This document shows, piece after piece, positions 16,607-27,800 of a stretch of 44,326 nt of DNA (within the stretch, counting starts at the first letter, position 1; each line of letters begins with the position of its first letter). The stretch is from Pirellula sp. (GTDB lineage: Bacteria; Planctomycetota; Planctomycetia; Pirellulales; Pirellulaceae): contig JAJTID010000161.1 of the NCBI GenBank assembly GCA_021300155.1, forward strand, positions 1 to 44,326. Direction: 5' to 3'. The notes under the pieces are model-generated. The model was not told where the DNA came from. It saw only the letters and a program-made list of their open reading frames with translations, and searched no databases. A program made the position numbers and the translations under genes.

Positions 16607-16694
16607 TTTAGGTCCATTACAAAAGATCCAAAGGGTCAAGTTCCAAGTGCCTTCCACGAAGTGCATGGCACTGCGGAGTCCGCGAAGGGTGATT

Positions 16695-18839
16695 CTACGG
16701 CGACGGAAGCACGCGGATGCGGATGCTTGTGGTGTAGAAGAAGGTTGGGAAGTCGCGGGCGGCGGTTTCTTTTGTTAACTGCTCGATGCGTGTATTGGCT
16801 GTCGCAATCGATTGCTCTAGCTCTTTTCGAAACGGTTCGTCCTTCGACGCGTCTAACTTCACCTTCAACCTATCTCGATATGCTACGTGATTCGCAAGTG
16901 ACTTGGGATGCAGCGGCAGTTTCCATGGCATCTCCGCTTGGAAACAAATCGAATACTCACCGGCAGGAGTTTCTTTGGTTGTCACCAACTCCGGGGACGC
17001 CTCCAATACATTCGGTGCCAACTCGGTGTCCGCCAACGTAGCTTTCGATGGCAAATTCTGAGCTCGTAACACACACTTCGCTTCACCACCCGCTCGTCGC
17101 TTGGCCACCAATGGCAGCTTGAGCTTTTCGCCCGCCTTGACTTCTAAGGCAGTTTCCGAGCTGCATTGGATCGTAATAGGTGCAAGATCTTGTTCATTGA
17201 CTTTGAGCATCAACTGGGGAGTCAACCGTGATCGCGGCAGGCCTCGCTCAGGCGTCGCTCCTTGATGGATCGTAGCGGTATAGACGATCTGTTCAACAGG
17301 TTGACCGTTCAATTGCGATCGTGCAACTAATTTCAATGCACCAACAAACGGCGCAGCATCCTCGGAGGCATAAATGACCATCTCGGTTTCCGACTGAGAA
17401 GGATGAATCACCGTCGGCTTGGCCGTTACCCCGGCAGGTGCATCCACGAGACTAAACTCGACTGGCTCCGCAAATCCTCCCGTGCGTTGTACGATCAGAT
17501 GAAGGCCCAATTGCCCACCACGCGGTAAATAACTCCCGGTCAACGATGCTACGGCTGCATTGTTTGTCCACGGTGTCCAATGGGCCAATGCCACAAAACG
17601 AGGCGTTGACGGTCCGATTCTCACTCGAAAGGGAGACACCATGCCTCGGCTGTTGGCCGTCTGTAGATTGCTGAGCGAGAGGAGCGTCTCCGAGTTTCCT
17701 TCTTTCTTCGGAAAGTTCATTCGCGGGTCCAAACTCCCAAGCAACACACCTTTCGAGCCAAGAGCAGGTGAGTCTTCCGATGTTTGGAAGGGTGAACCCA
17801 GCGCACCGGAATCCTTAGACGGTCGATACGCTAACGCACGAAAGTCGGTCGAGTGCCCAAGGCTGTTCGAAAACACTTGCAATTCCATCGGTGCGTCCCC
17901 GTCATTCCATTGAACCAACAGATCTCGCGGATTGTTCGCAACGATCTCGACTGGGGGCGTTACACGCAATGGACCTTTCTCGCTTGGCTGACGGTTCGCA
18001 TCTACGATTGGAACATTTGGTAAATCGACCGAACCAAGAGCCGAAGCAGGGAGATAAGGGCTGGCATTCTTGAGTGGATTGTCGGACTTTGGGTTGGCGC
18101 AAATGGCGTAAGCAAAGGTCTCTCCACCACGGTAGATTTCGTCAGAGATCTCTAAACGTAGATCTTCTACTGGGATAGAGTCCCACGCAATTGGATTGCG
18201 ATCAATAGTTCGATCGGAACGAATGGTATTGCCATTCGCATTCTTGAGCACGACTTTCGGCAACGCAAACGAATCGAAAACGTGGGTGGCACAAGCGAGC
18301 GATTGGATCGAACCGCCATTCAATGCGAAGGTGACTCGATCGTGTTTCCGCAACTTGCCCACCGAGACGGCACCGGCGGTTAGCTTCTTCGGTTCGGAAG
18401 ATCCGTCGTCAGGGATCAGAACGACAGATTCTGTTACGACAACAAACGATCGGGGATTCGACACCCCATACCGACCCGAAGCATGGGCTTCGTAAACTCC
18501 CGTTGGCACACTCGCATCGATCTTGATCGCGAACGTACCAAATTCAAATTGAGGAGCATCATCGTGGGCTAGCAGTGGTGCTGGTTTGCAACTCGCCGAA
18601 ATTCCTGGATGACTGAAATGGAGTTGATCGACCGCTTGAATATTCTTGCCGTAAACTCGCACTTCGCTCATAGTTCCCACCGTGCACACGGGTGGATAAA
18701 TGGCATCCACAGCGATGATCGGAGGTTGAGCCGGCGTGATGCTCGCAGCAATAACGACGTAAAGGAAACTAGAGAAAGAGCAGACAACTATGCTCGATCT
18801 GTGATTGAATTCAATCATGAATGTTCGAGATCGAGACAT
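16695..18839 (-). CDS. Large exported protein with Ig-like and PPC-type domains, planctomycete DUF1501/PSD1 operon partner
   Basis: About 714 residues. A hydrophobic segment at residues 16-37 (SSIVVCSFSSFLYVVIAAS) is a signal peptide. The first half starts with an IPT/TIG-like region (PPIIAVDAIYPPVCTVGTMSEVRVYGKNI) followed by beta-sandwich repeats; the motif GETFAYAICANPKSDNPL fits the pre-peptidase C-terminal (PPC) type. The tail is helical and charged. Proteins like this commonly follow PSD1-type cytochromes in planctomycetes; the role is unknown. The ATG at 18839 follows the PSD1 stop closely; an in-frame TTG at 18854 is the alternative. Positions 16880-17052 are duplicated at 14952-15124. 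Confidence 0.75.
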   Translation of the reverse strand: MSRSRTFMIEFNHRSSIVVCSFSSFLYVVIAASITPAQPPIIAVDAIYPPVCTVGTMSEVRVYGKNIQAVDQLHFSHPGISASCKPAPLLAHDDAPQFEFGTFAIKIDASVPTGVYEAHASGRYGVSNPRSFVVVTESVVLIPDDGSSEPKKLTAGAVSVGKLRKHDRVTFALNGGSIQSLACATHVFDSFALPKVVLKNANGNTIRSDRTIDRNPIAWDSIPVEDLRLEISDEIYRGGETFAYAICANPKSDNPLKNASPYLPASALGSVDLPNVPIVDANRQPSEKGPLRVTPPVEIVANNPRDLLVQWNDGDAPMELQVFSNSLGHSTDFRALAYRPSKDSGALGSPFQTSEDSPALGSKGVLLGSLDPRMNFPKKEGNSETLLSLSNLQTANSRGMVSPFRVRIGPSTPRFVALAHWTPWTNNAAVASLTGSYLPRGGQLGLHLIVQRTGGFAEPVEFSLVDAPAGVTAKPTVIHPSQSETEMVIYASEDAAPFVGALKLVARSQLNGQPVEQIVYTATIHQGATPERGLPRSRLTPQLMLKVNEQDLAPITIQCSSETALEVKAGEKLKLPLVAKRRAGGEAKCVLRAQNLPSKATLADTELAPNVLEASPELVTTKETPAGEYSICFQAEMPWKLPLHPKSLANHVAYRDRLKVKLDASKDEPFRKELEQSIATANTRIEQLTKETAARDFPTFFYTTSIRIRVLPSP

Positions 18840-18856
18840 CGATTCGTATTGCAATT

Positions 18857-21439
18857 TTAGTGGTTAAACAAAAACTCTTTGCTGTTCAAAATGCTCCATG
18901 CTAAGTCTTCGTACGCTTCCCTCAGGCGATCAACTCGCCCCATCAAATAACGGATCGCGGCGGTTTGCTCTGAAGCGGTTGGTGACCGGCCGAGCGCTCG
19001 CAAATAGAGCTCTTCGATATTCCCCTTGGCCGATTCTCGAATTTGCTCCGATGGCGTTACTGTGTTCGCTGCCGCGTTTGCTGTTGGATCACTGCTTGCT
19101 GGAGCACTGGCTGCCGGAACAAGGGCTGCAGTTGCACACCATTGGGTGATTCTGTTGGTGGTGTCGGATAGTTTGGCGTGCATCTCTTGTGAGTTCATGA
19201 GGTGCAGGCTTTGAGCCAAATTAGATTCCGTGGAGCGTTCGCATTCGCAGGAAGTCGCCGAATCGGGACGACCAAAGACCGTCAAGAAGTACGATGCAAA
19301 CGAGGTATCGGGCAACTGTACAGCGCGCGTGCCGGGAGGCATGCTGTCGAATTTCGTCTTGGAACCCAGCACATCATCGATCGAATCCAGCAAGACTTCG
19401 GCCGTCATTCTCTTGGGATAGTAACGGGAATAGCAAGTGGAGTCGCGGACATTGTCCTCGGATGCATCCGCTGTCCGTTGGTAAGTCGAAGAATTGCATA
19501 TGGTTCTCATCAGGTGCTTCAGATCGTAACCTGAAGAAACGAGCTCCTTTGCCAACGCATCGAGCAATTCCGGATTCGATGGCGGATTGGTTATCCGCAT
19601 GTCATCTTCAGGCTCGACAAGCCCACGCGCGAAGAAGTGTTTCCAATAACGGTTTGCAATCGACTTGGCAAAGAACGGATTCTCGGGGGATGTCATCCAT
19701 TGTGCGAATTCGTTTCGCGGATCTTCGGTGTTTGGCAATGCCAGCGGTTTGCCGTCCAGTCCCGCAGGTGCAAGAGGTTGACCTGACTTCGGATGCTTGA
19801 GTGCGGGATCTCCGACTCGCGAAACGAATCGTGGCTCTTGGGGCGCTCCACTGTCTCGTTTCTCAACTTTGGAGAAGAAGGCCGCCATTTGGTAATAATC
19901 TTGCTGACTCCACTTTTCATAAGGATGGTGATGGCAACGTGCGCATTGGAGTCGTTGTCCGAGAAACAACTGAGCAGCATCTTCGATTCGCGATTCGGTA
20001 TTGTTCACTTGGCGAAACCAAACGACCGCTGGATCCGTTTGGGCGTTGCCGGAAGCGGTTAGCAATTCGCTCGCGATACGACTAATGGGTTTGTTCGTTC
20101 GGAAACTTTCGAAGAGCCAATCATGAAAGGCATACGCCGCGAATCGAGTCTCTTCGTTGGCGTGCCGATTGCGAAGTATCGCGGACCATTTGCCAGCAAA
20201 GAAGTAAGCATGATCATCGCTCTCTAGCAATCGATCGATCATCTGGCTTCGCGACTCGGAGTGGCTATTCTTGATTTCCTCCAAGGTTGGCAGACGGCCG
20301 GCCAAGTCGAGGGTAACGCGACGAAGGAAAGTCGCGTCATTGCACTCAGATGACGGCGGAATTCCTAAGCTTCGAAGCTTGGCAAAGACAGCGCGGTCTA
20401 TCGAGTTTCGTTCTTCGGGCCATTGCTCGATCTTCGTCCCGAGCGGAATGCTCGCGCGAAACACAGATACGTTCCCTTGGTATCTGGCCATGATGGAAAC
20501 TTCACCTGCGAGATCTCGAAGGCTCACGAGCCCTGTTGGCGTAACATCGGCCATGTCCAAGTTGTTCGATTCGTACTGGACCGTTCGCGTGACATCTTCT
20601 TTTCGTCCGTCGGAATAATTGGCAACGACAGTGAGTTGTTGTTGTGAAGATCGGTCCAGCAAGCGAGCAGGTGGGATCACTTCGATCGAAACGACGCGTC
20701 CCTCTTTCTCGTCACCATAGGGCATCGCCTGCGAGATCCACTTGCGAAGCAATCGATATTCGTGCGAATCGATTTCCATTCGTTGACCGCCACCGTGTGG
20801 AACAGTGCCAACGGATTTTTGGAGCAACAAGCTAGCATCGGGCGAAGCAGGGAAAAGACGTCGACCTCGCGACTCGCGCACGAGATGTTCGAAATCTTCT
20901 TTCGGTTCGAAACCCAATAGCGAAAGTTTAAAGCCATTCTGTCCTGCAAGTTTTCCATGGCAGCCACCTCCGTTGCAACCATACTTGGTAAACATCGGGA
21001 CGATCTGGTTCGGAAAGTTGACCGGGGACTCGGTTTCCGGCAATGCAATGACAACAGGAATCGTCGACGATGTATATCCGTCTAACTTCGCAGTGATCGA
21101 ACCAGTGCCGTTCCGCATCGGCTTGATCAGTCCCGTCGGATCGATCGACACCAAATCGGCAGGTTGCACTTCGAACTGAACTTGACGCGTTAAATCTTGC
21201 GTCCTGCCGCCGTTGGCTTGGGACGATGCGAGCAACTGCACTCGGCCATCGAGCGATGTGAATTCGACTTTTGGTTGCTCTAGTACGATCGCAGGTAGTG
21301 TCGGCGTTGGCGTTATCGGTGCAGGCGTATCCGCAGCCAATGCTGTTGCCATGCATAGCATTGCGAGCGGGAAAGCGACCATCGATACACCGGAGAAGCG
21401 AATCATGGTTTGGGTTGCGAACTTTTTCATGGGAAGCAT
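18857..21439 (-). CDS. PSD1-type planctomycete cytochrome-like protein (BIG2, DUF1549, DUF1553)
   Basis: An 860-residue exported protein with signal peptide at 1-36. In order: a bacterial Ig-like (BIG2) repeat at about 50-130, a haem-like motif C155-NGGG-CH161, a second BIG2-like region around 245-330, the DUF1549 (PSCyt2) domain with RRVTLDLAGRLPT from about 340, CARCHHHP near 495, and the C-terminal DUF1553 (PSD1) domain with NRYWKHFFARGLVEPEDD and SLHLMNSQEM. Roles in periplasmic redox or polymer breakdown are suspected but unproven. It is separated by 11 bp from DUF1501 and is nearly contiguous with the downstream exported protein. Confidence 0.9.
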   Translation of the reverse strand: MLPMKKFATQTMIRFSGVSMVAFPLAMLCMATALAADTPAPITPTPTLPAIVLEQPKVEFTSLDGRVQLLASSQANGGRTQDLTRQVQFEVQPADLVSIDPTGLIKPMRNGTGSITAKLDGYTSSTIPVVIALPETESPVNFPNQIVPMFTKYGCNGGGCHGKLAGQNGFKLSLLGFEPKEDFEHLVRESRGRRLFPASPDASLLLQKSVGTVPHGGGQRMEIDSHEYRLLRKWISQAMPYGDEKEGRVVSIEVIPPARLLDRSSQQQLTVVANYSDGRKEDVTRTVQYESNNLDMADVTPTGLVSLRDLAGEVSIMARYQGNVSVFRASIPLGTKIEQWPEERNSIDRAVFAKLRSLGIPPSSECNDATFLRRVTLDLAGRLPTLEEIKNSHSESRSQMIDRLLESDDHAYFFAGKWSAILRNRHANEETRFAAYAFHDWLFESFRTNKPISRIASELLTASGNAQTDPAVVWFRQVNNTESRIEDAAQLFLGQRLQCARCHHHPYEKWSQQDYYQMAAFFSKVEKRDSGAPQEPRFVSRVGDPALKHPKSGQPLAPAGLDGKPLALPNTEDPRNEFAQWMTSPENPFFAKSIANRYWKHFFARGLVEPEDDMRITNPPSNPELLDALAKELVSSGYDLKHLMRTICNSSTYQRTADASEDNVRDSTCYSRYYPKRMTAEVLLDSIDDVLGSKTKFDSMPPGTRAVQLPDTSFASYFLTVFGRPDSATSCECERSTESNLAQSLHLMNSQEMHAKLSDTTNRITQWCATAALVPAASAPASSDPTANAAANTVTPSEQIRESAKGNIEELYLRALGRSPTASEQTAAIRYLMGRVDRLREAYEDLAWSILNSKEFLFNH

Positions 21440-21450
21440 AACTTTTTGTG

Positions 21451-22794
21451 CTAGATCAGTTCGCGAATAGGTTCGTGGTCGACCAAAAATTGGGGTCGTC
21501 CGGTGGGGTCAGCGATTGTCGTTGCCCCAGTATTGATTCCTAAGTTGTGGTAGAGAGTAGCCACGATTTCCTGCATATGGACGGGACGCAATGCGGCATA
21601 CTCACCAAGCCGGTTGGTGGCACCGATCGCTTGGCCTGTCTTCATGCCACCGCCTGCCAAGTAGGCACAGCTAACTTGGGCCCAGTGATCGCGACCTGCA
21701 CCATTATTGATTTTCGGAGTTCTCCCAAACTCGCCCCAAACGACAATGGTGATATCGTCAAGTATTCCTCGCTCATCGAGGTCGTCGATCAAGGCGCTGA
21801 GGCATTGATCGAGTTTGGTACCGTGATCTCGAACCAAACCAAAGTTGTCGCCATGGGAATCCCATCGACCATAGCTCAAACTAACGACTCGGACTCCTGC
21901 TTCGATCAGTCGACGCGCAAGCAACAAATGGTCATTACAAGTGGGTGCACCGTCGTACTGGAATTTGTATGGTTTCCCATCGCCGTAGCGTTCGATGGTC
22001 TTGGGGTGTTCTTTGGATAGATCGAGTGCTTCGAGCAATTTACTACTAGTCAACACATCGAGTGCTCTCTGCTCGAATGCATCCATACCACCCATCACCC
22101 CGCTGGTGTCGATATCGCGTCGCATGGTATCAAGGCTCGCCATCAGTCTGCGTCGATCTCTTAATCGATCGAGCGAGATGCTGTTAAGTTTCATATTGTC
22201 CATCCCTGGCCCGTCCGGCTTGAAGCATGAATACGCTGCTCCTAAAAATCCAGGGTCACCCGAGTGGGACCACGGAACATGAGACGTCTTCTTGGCTAGA
22301 CCGACGAAGGGTGGTACGGCTGCATCGACGGGTCCCTGCAATTTTGAAACTGCAGATCCGATCGAGGGTCTTCCGCCCAACGCTTTCAAATCGTCAGGGA
22401 ACCAACCGCTCATGCATTGAGTCGATTCATGTCGGTCCTTGCAACCGACAACCGAACGGATGATGGCGGCTTTGTCCATTCGCTGCGCAAGCTTCGAAAA
22501 GACTTCGCAAATTTGGATGCCTGGCACATTCGTGGCAATGGGACTGAACTCACCGCGAATCTCGGAAGGAGCCTCGGTTTTGATTTCCCACATGTCTTGG
22601 TGTGGAGGACCGCCGCCCAAAAAGATATTGATCAAGCCTTTGTGCGAGTTGGGGTTGCCGCTAGCAGCGTCGGCTCTTAGCAAGCTGGGAAGGGTTAAGC
22701 CACCCATCCCAAATCCAAGCGTGCCGATAGACAAAAAGTTGCGGCGAGACAGTCCGCTGCAAAGTCGGTCGGATTTGCCAACAAAATTTAGCAT
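21451..22794 (-). CDS. DUF1501 family exported protein
   Basis: 447 residues from the ATG at 22794. The N terminus GLSRRNFLSIGTLGFGMGG is a twin-arginine signal, implying export in folded form. The body is of the DUF1501 type, distantly related to sulfatase/alkaline-phosphatase folds: NIFLGGGPPHQDMWEIK, SYGRWDSHGDNFGLVRDHG, VVWGEFGRTPKINNGAGRDHW. These proteins nearly always pair with a PSD1-type protein as here. A longer frame to 22962 has no support. FolK lies upstream on the same strand, 210 bp away, so this is probably the first gene of the operon. Confidence 0.9.
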   Translation of the reverse strand: MLNFVGKSDRLCSGLSRRNFLSIGTLGFGMGGLTLPSLLRADAASGNPNSHKGLINIFLGGGPPHQDMWEIKTEAPSEIRGEFSPIATNVPGIQICEVFSKLAQRMDKAAIIRSVVGCKDRHESTQCMSGWFPDDLKALGGRPSIGSAVSKLQGPVDAAVPPFVGLAKKTSHVPWSHSGDPGFLGAAYSCFKPDGPGMDNMKLNSISLDRLRDRRRLMASLDTMRRDIDTSGVMGGMDAFEQRALDVLTSSKLLEALDLSKEHPKTIERYGDGKPYKFQYDGAPTCNDHLLLARRLIEAGVRVVSLSYGRWDSHGDNFGLVRDHGTKLDQCLSALIDDLDERGILDDITIVVWGEFGRTPKINNGAGRDHWAQVSCAYLAGGGMKTGQAIGATNRLGEYAALRPVHMQEIVATLYHNLGINTGATTIADPTGRPQFLVDHEPIRELI

Positions 22795-23004
22795 GATGAT
22801 GACCGTAATGTAGGTGGGATTTGGAGAGGGCGATGAATCGCTAATTCTCGACGACGGAATCGCGAGATTGGACAATTTCAAGACCAGTCCTCCATTATGG
22901 GCTAAAGGACAGTCTCTAAGCAATAGCCTATCGGGGCTTAACGGCCCCAGAACCGTAGCCATTTCCGCGAGGAATGGGACAAAACCCTGGTTTGCGATTC
23001 GATC

Positions 23005-23853
23005 TCAATCGAATGCGCAAACTTTTTCTACCGGACACTGCATGGCTTCGAATGCTGCCAAAACCTCGTGAGCAGCCCATGGCAGGTCGTTTCCCGGGAG
23101 CAAATAGCGTGGCCCCGAAAAGTTGGCAGGAAAGGTCGTCGGGTCCGTTTGCATGCCAAATGCGATCGCCCAATCGCGTGCATAATCCTCCCATTGCACC
23201 GTCTCCGGGTCAGGGGTCGACACCACTGCGACTACCAGTTTTGCCTTGAGCGATGCAATCCGCTCCAGCTGAAACTCTCGCGACGGAACCAAAATCCAAT
23301 GCACAGGGCAATCGATTGGACTGCTTTGGATCAACCTCTGGAACTGTTCCTGCAGTCGTACGTCAGAAGTAAGCATTGCGAAACTATTCGGTTGATGCAG
23401 ATGTTGCAGCAACGCTCCGATGGTCATCGACGAAACAGGCTCGAACCAATCCGATGCAACTTCTGCGGCGGGTTGCAGGATAAAGGATCGCATGCACATT
23501 CGAGGATGTGGGATCTTGAAGTGGGGAGTCCAGATACGAAGATCATCGTGCAACAAAACGTCGATATCGATTCGGCGTGCTTCCCACCGTTGGAATCGTC
23601 GTCTGCCAAGATCCGATTCAATCTTCTTGATCGTTTCCCACACTTGCCACACCGAGGAGTCGGATTCTATGGCGACGACGGCATTGAGAAAGTCTCCTTG
23701 ATCTGCGGGGCCTCCAATGGCTGGTGTCCGATAAAGATGGCTGAAACGCAAATCGCCATTTGGGAACTGATCGAGAAGCATGCGTTTGGCATAGCTCATC
23801 GTTTCGCGAACGTTGCCTAAGTTAGCGCCCAAACTAATGAGAGTTCGGGACAT
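23005..23853 (-). CDS. folK: HPPK (6-hydroxymethyl-7,8-dihydropterin pyrophosphokinase) with C-terminal extension
   Basis: A 282-residue protein. Residues 1-165 are FolK, which pyrophosphorylates hydroxymethyl-dihydropterin in folate synthesis: SLGANLGN at the N terminus, EARRIDIDVLL and IPHPRMCMRSFILQPAAEV. Typical FolK proteins are about 160-170 residues, so some 115 residues are extra. This tail (from SMTIGALLQHL) contains VHWILVPS, KLVVAVVSTPD and GPRYLLPGNDLPWAAHEV, reminiscent of an alpha/beta domain that I cannot name. No folB/folP homologue adjoins it. It starts 3 bp after the stop of the membrane protein gene upstream. Confidence 0.88.
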   Translation of the reverse strand: MSRTLISLGANLGNVRETMSYAKRMLLDQFPNGDLRFSHLYRTPAIGGPADQGDFLNAVVAIESDSSVWQVWETIKKIESDLGRRRFQRWEARRIDIDVLLHDDLRIWTPHFKIPHPRMCMRSFILQPAAEVASDWFEPVSSMTIGALLQHLHQPNSFAMLTSDVRLQEQFQRLIQSSPIDCPVHWILVPSREFQLERIASLKAKLVVAVVSTPDPETVQWEDYARDWAIAFGMQTDPTTFPANFSGPRYLLPGNDLPWAAHEVLAAFEAMQCPVEKVCAFD

Positions 23854-23856
23854 TTC

Positions 23857-24609
23857 CTATTGCTTCTGTACTGCCTGAATATCTTGGATAAACCAGTGGA
23901 TGTCCAGTTTCTGATCTTCTGGTTTCACGTTTCTATTGCGGAACGCTGCACTCGGCCCCGCTTTTGGGCAGTTCTTTCGAGCAAACACCCAATAGGCAGG
24001 CGGGTTCGTTTGCCCCTCGTCGACGTATCGAAGTTTATAGGTATGTTCGTCCTCGCCGGGATACTCAGCTTCCAGTCCCGCATAAACCCATTTGGCTGGA
24101 GACTTTCGTCCACGAATCTCGACATGGGCGGAATCGGTATTGAGCTTCCTCGAAGCCATAACGAGAGGAGACTCCGATGACTGTTGCTTCCCATCCGGCG
24201 ACATGTCGCCAGTTTCCAAAGGAATGCCGACCAGCATCAAAAGCTTTTCCTGATTGCCTGCCGACAAATTTTCAAGATACAGTTCCGCTGTACTACGGGC
24301 TGCCGCGAGATCGTAGTCTAGAATCATGGCTCGACTAAAGTATCCCCATGATGCGGTCGTTGCAGCAATCGAAATCGCCGCAGCTCCCAAGAATTGCGAG
24401 AAGCTACTTAGTTGGGCACGTTTCGCAATCGACAAGACGATCGCTCCTCCCACGATCGAAGCGACGGCGATCGGGACGAAGTGCACATAGAGAATGGAAA
24501 AGCTGCTAACGCCCGAACCCAGGAAAGCCAACAACGCAAGGCCTGAAAAAGATCTCGGCTCTTCGAGCTCTTGCAAGTCTTCTGCTGGCTTGAACGACGC
24601 TTCGGACAT
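23857..24609 (-). CDS. DUF4190-like membrane protein
   Basis: 250 residues. Residues 1-105 hold three hydrophobic segments (FSGLALLAFLGSGVSSFSIL, VPIAVASIVGGAIVLSIAK, FLGAAAISIAATTASWGYF), like the DUF4190 hairpin membrane domain. The remainder is a soluble, probably extracytoplasmic domain of unknown function. It is co-directional with folK, 3 bp apart, so the two are likely co-transcribed, although no functional link to folate synthesis is evident. Confidence 0.65.
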   Translation of the reverse strand: MSEASFKPAEDLQELEEPRSFSGLALLAFLGSGVSSFSILYVHFVPIAVASIVGGAIVLSIAKRAQLSSFSQFLGAAAISIAATTASWGYFSRAMILDYDLAAARSTAELYLENLSAGNQEKLLMLVGIPLETGDMSPDGKQQSSESPLVMASRKLNTDSAHVEIRGRKSPAKWVYAGLEAEYPGEDEHTYKLRYVDEGQTNPPAYWVFARKNCPKAGPSAAFRNRNVKPEDQKLDIHWFIQDIQAVQKQ

Positions 24610-24815
24610 ATCTAATCACAGGTAAATGTAAAGGTATCGTGCGATTTACTATCGTATTTGGTGCCAAATACTTGATTCATGAAACATCGTAACTGCCGAC
24701 TATCCGACAAGCCACGATTCACCTTAAGATAGTCTGTCGCGAATATCTTGGGAATCAGCAATGACGACCGATACGATTTCGCTCCAGCTGAGGTTCATTG
24801 GCACCGGAAACTTAA

Positions 24816-27800
24816 ATGATGTTCTACTTGCGAGAAAATCCTGTTGAAAATTCTGTCCGACTCCAAAGAAAAAGTCGCAGTGCCCGCTGGCTTTGCCTGC
24901 TGGCCGGTTTATCCCTGCCATGGTGTTCACCGAGCAACCGTGCCATCGCCTGTCCCGAGGATTCGGTGGCAACTGTTTCCATCGATTCGTTTTCCTTTCG
25001 AGTCCCCAACGATCTGACTTTCGAGAAGATCACCGACACGAATCTTTGCCAATGGCCGATTGTTGCGACATGGGATGCCGAAGGAAATCTAGTCATTGCC
25101 GAATCGGCCGGGGTCAAGCAACCGGTCCAAGAACAACGACAAACCCGTCCGCATCGAATCGTCCGCCTCATCGACTCCGATCGAGATGGCCGTTTCGATA
25201 TACGGCAGGTCGTCGCGGAAGATTTGGCTTTCCCGGAAGGTGTTTTGTGCTTAGGCAACGATATCTATGTTTCAGCGCCGCCTGAGATTTGGAAACTGAC
25301 CGACGCTGACAAGGATGGCGTGTGCGAAAGCCGATCTGTTTGGCACGATGGCAAGACGTTGACGGGATGCGCGAATGACCTTCATGGTCCCTTCCTCGGC
25401 CCCGAAGGCTGGATCTATTGGTCGAAATCTGCTTTCGCTGAACAAGAGTTTGATCTATCCAATGTGCTACCAGCCAAGAGTACGGCTTCACATCTTTATC
25501 GAAAGGCACCGACGGCAGTCGCTGCAGATCGCATCATGACGGGCGGAATGGATAATCTTGTCGACATCACGTTCGATGACTTTGGGGATCGCTTTTTTGT
25601 ATCGACCTTTCTTCATCATCCCGGCAAAGGACTGCGCGACGGCATCGGACATGCAGTTTACGGTTCCGTCTTTGGGAAAGATCATGCAGTTCTACGAAGT
25701 CACGTGAAGACTGGCCCACTGATGAAGCCGATCGCAGAACTGGGGCCTGCTGCTCCAAGCGGATTACTCACCACTAGTCAAGCGGCCCCGTGGATCGCAT
25801 CCAGCAATCTACAATCGCAAACCACCATGGTAGCGGCTCTTTTCAATTTGCAAAAAGTCACAGCTCATTCGCTAACTCCAAACGGTGCTTCCTACACAGC
25901 ATCCACATCGGACCTCGTGGTGGGTGAGCAACTCGACTTTCATCCGGTCGATGTTCTCGAAGATGTCGACGGCAGTCTGCTCATCGTCGATACCGGTGGG
26001 TGGTACGACTTGTGTTGCCCCAGTTCAGGGAACGAAGAACGTATCTCCAAGGGTGGCATCTATCGACTGAAAGATCGCAATGCCCAAAAGTCTCTTCAAC
26101 GAACATGGGAAGAAATAGAGAAAGCGTTAGTAACAAACCCCGTGAGCCTGCTAGCCCATCCTCATCGGCGCGTTCGAGACCATGCGATGACTCACTTGCA
26201 CGCAGCTGCAATAAAACAAACCGGAGATGGCTCGCGAGCGAAGCTGATGGCCATGCTGAACGATCAGAATCTTCCGATCGCCAATCGCACAGCAGCATTC
26301 TGGACCATGGCTCGAAGTTTGGTCGATTCCGATGATGCGGATAAATCGCCCGCATATGTGAAGCAATTGCTAGAACAGCCAAATGACCCACTCATCGTGG
26401 CTGCCTTGCACTTGACATCAACGTATCGATGGGACGATACGTCTTCCACCCTCGTTCGCCTTCTAAAGAACAGTTCCCCGACTGTTCGGCGACTTGCAGC
26501 CGAATGCCTTGGGCGGGCAGGTCTCGCTTCTTCGGTAGATCCGCTGTTGCAAGCTTGGAGCGATCATCATTCGAATGCTTCGTCGAAGCCCGACCGAACA
26601 CTTGAGCATTCTATTCTGTTCGCATTGATCGAACTCGGAGCGCAGCGTAACTCTTCATCGGAAGTCATAGCAACGCTGAGCAAGTTGCTAACGTCCGAAG
26701 AGAATTTGAGCCAGAAGCATGCTTCGTTGCATGTTCTCAAAGAGCTTCAGCAAGTAGACAAAGTTTCATTCGAGGCTTTGGCAAACGCAGCGGAATCCAA
26801 GCACGAGGAGTTAGCGAAACTGGCACAAGAATCCATCGCAACCATCGAAGCTCATCGAAAACAATACGTATCGCAACTATCGAATCGGCCGAAGAAGTCG
26901 CTGGACGAAAACGCGACTTCTATCGCGGCAGTGCTCATCGCAGGTTACAACCAACCTGATGTAGTGGAATGGGTACGAGCGAACATTCTTGATCGTGAGA
27001 TCGAGCAAACGTGGCAATCTGATTTGTTGCGAAGACTGCTGGCTGCTTATGAGAATCAGGCGCTGCCGGAAGGCTGGTCTTCGGGACTGGCATCCTTGGT
27101 ACGAAAAGACGATCCAAAAACACGATGGCTTATCGAGAGAATTGCAGCGACAAAGATCTCAACCAATACGAAAGAGCTTGTGTCTGCCATCGCTACGAAC
27201 GTGGACTCCGAAGATTTCTCCAAGTCCGCAGTGGCGATCGCCATGCTACCCAAAGGGTTGATCCCTGTTTCTGCGTCCAAGCAACTTGTGTTGGTAAAGA
27301 CCATGCTCGATACGAACGACGGAAACCACCAACTCGCGAGACGCAGTATTCGCAAAGTCGATCTCGAAGCGGACGCTTGGGAAGAGATTCTTCGTTCACT
27401 AACAATGTTTGGACCGCTCGAATTTCCTGCCATCGTGGAGACCTTGGTCTCAAGCAAAGTATCGAAGGAGAGCGAGCGAACAGGTAGGTTGCTTGCCGCC
27501 ATCGAACAGTCACCCGCTTCAAGATCGTTGGCTGCAGATCAAGTCGAACGATGGTTTGCAGGGCACGCAGAGGGCACGAAAAAGGAAGTAAAACTGCTAC
27601 TGGATAGAGTTTTTGCTCCACCTGCGGATATGAAGTCGGCGATGGACGAACTGGTTCAAAAGCTAGAACCCGGCGATGCACATCGTGGTCAAGACATCTA
27701 TCGAAGCAGTCGCGCAGCCTGTAGTGCTTGTCATAGGATTGGTTATGTGGGTGGCAATATCGGCCCTGAGTTGACCAAGATTGGGAAGTCGAGGAATCGT

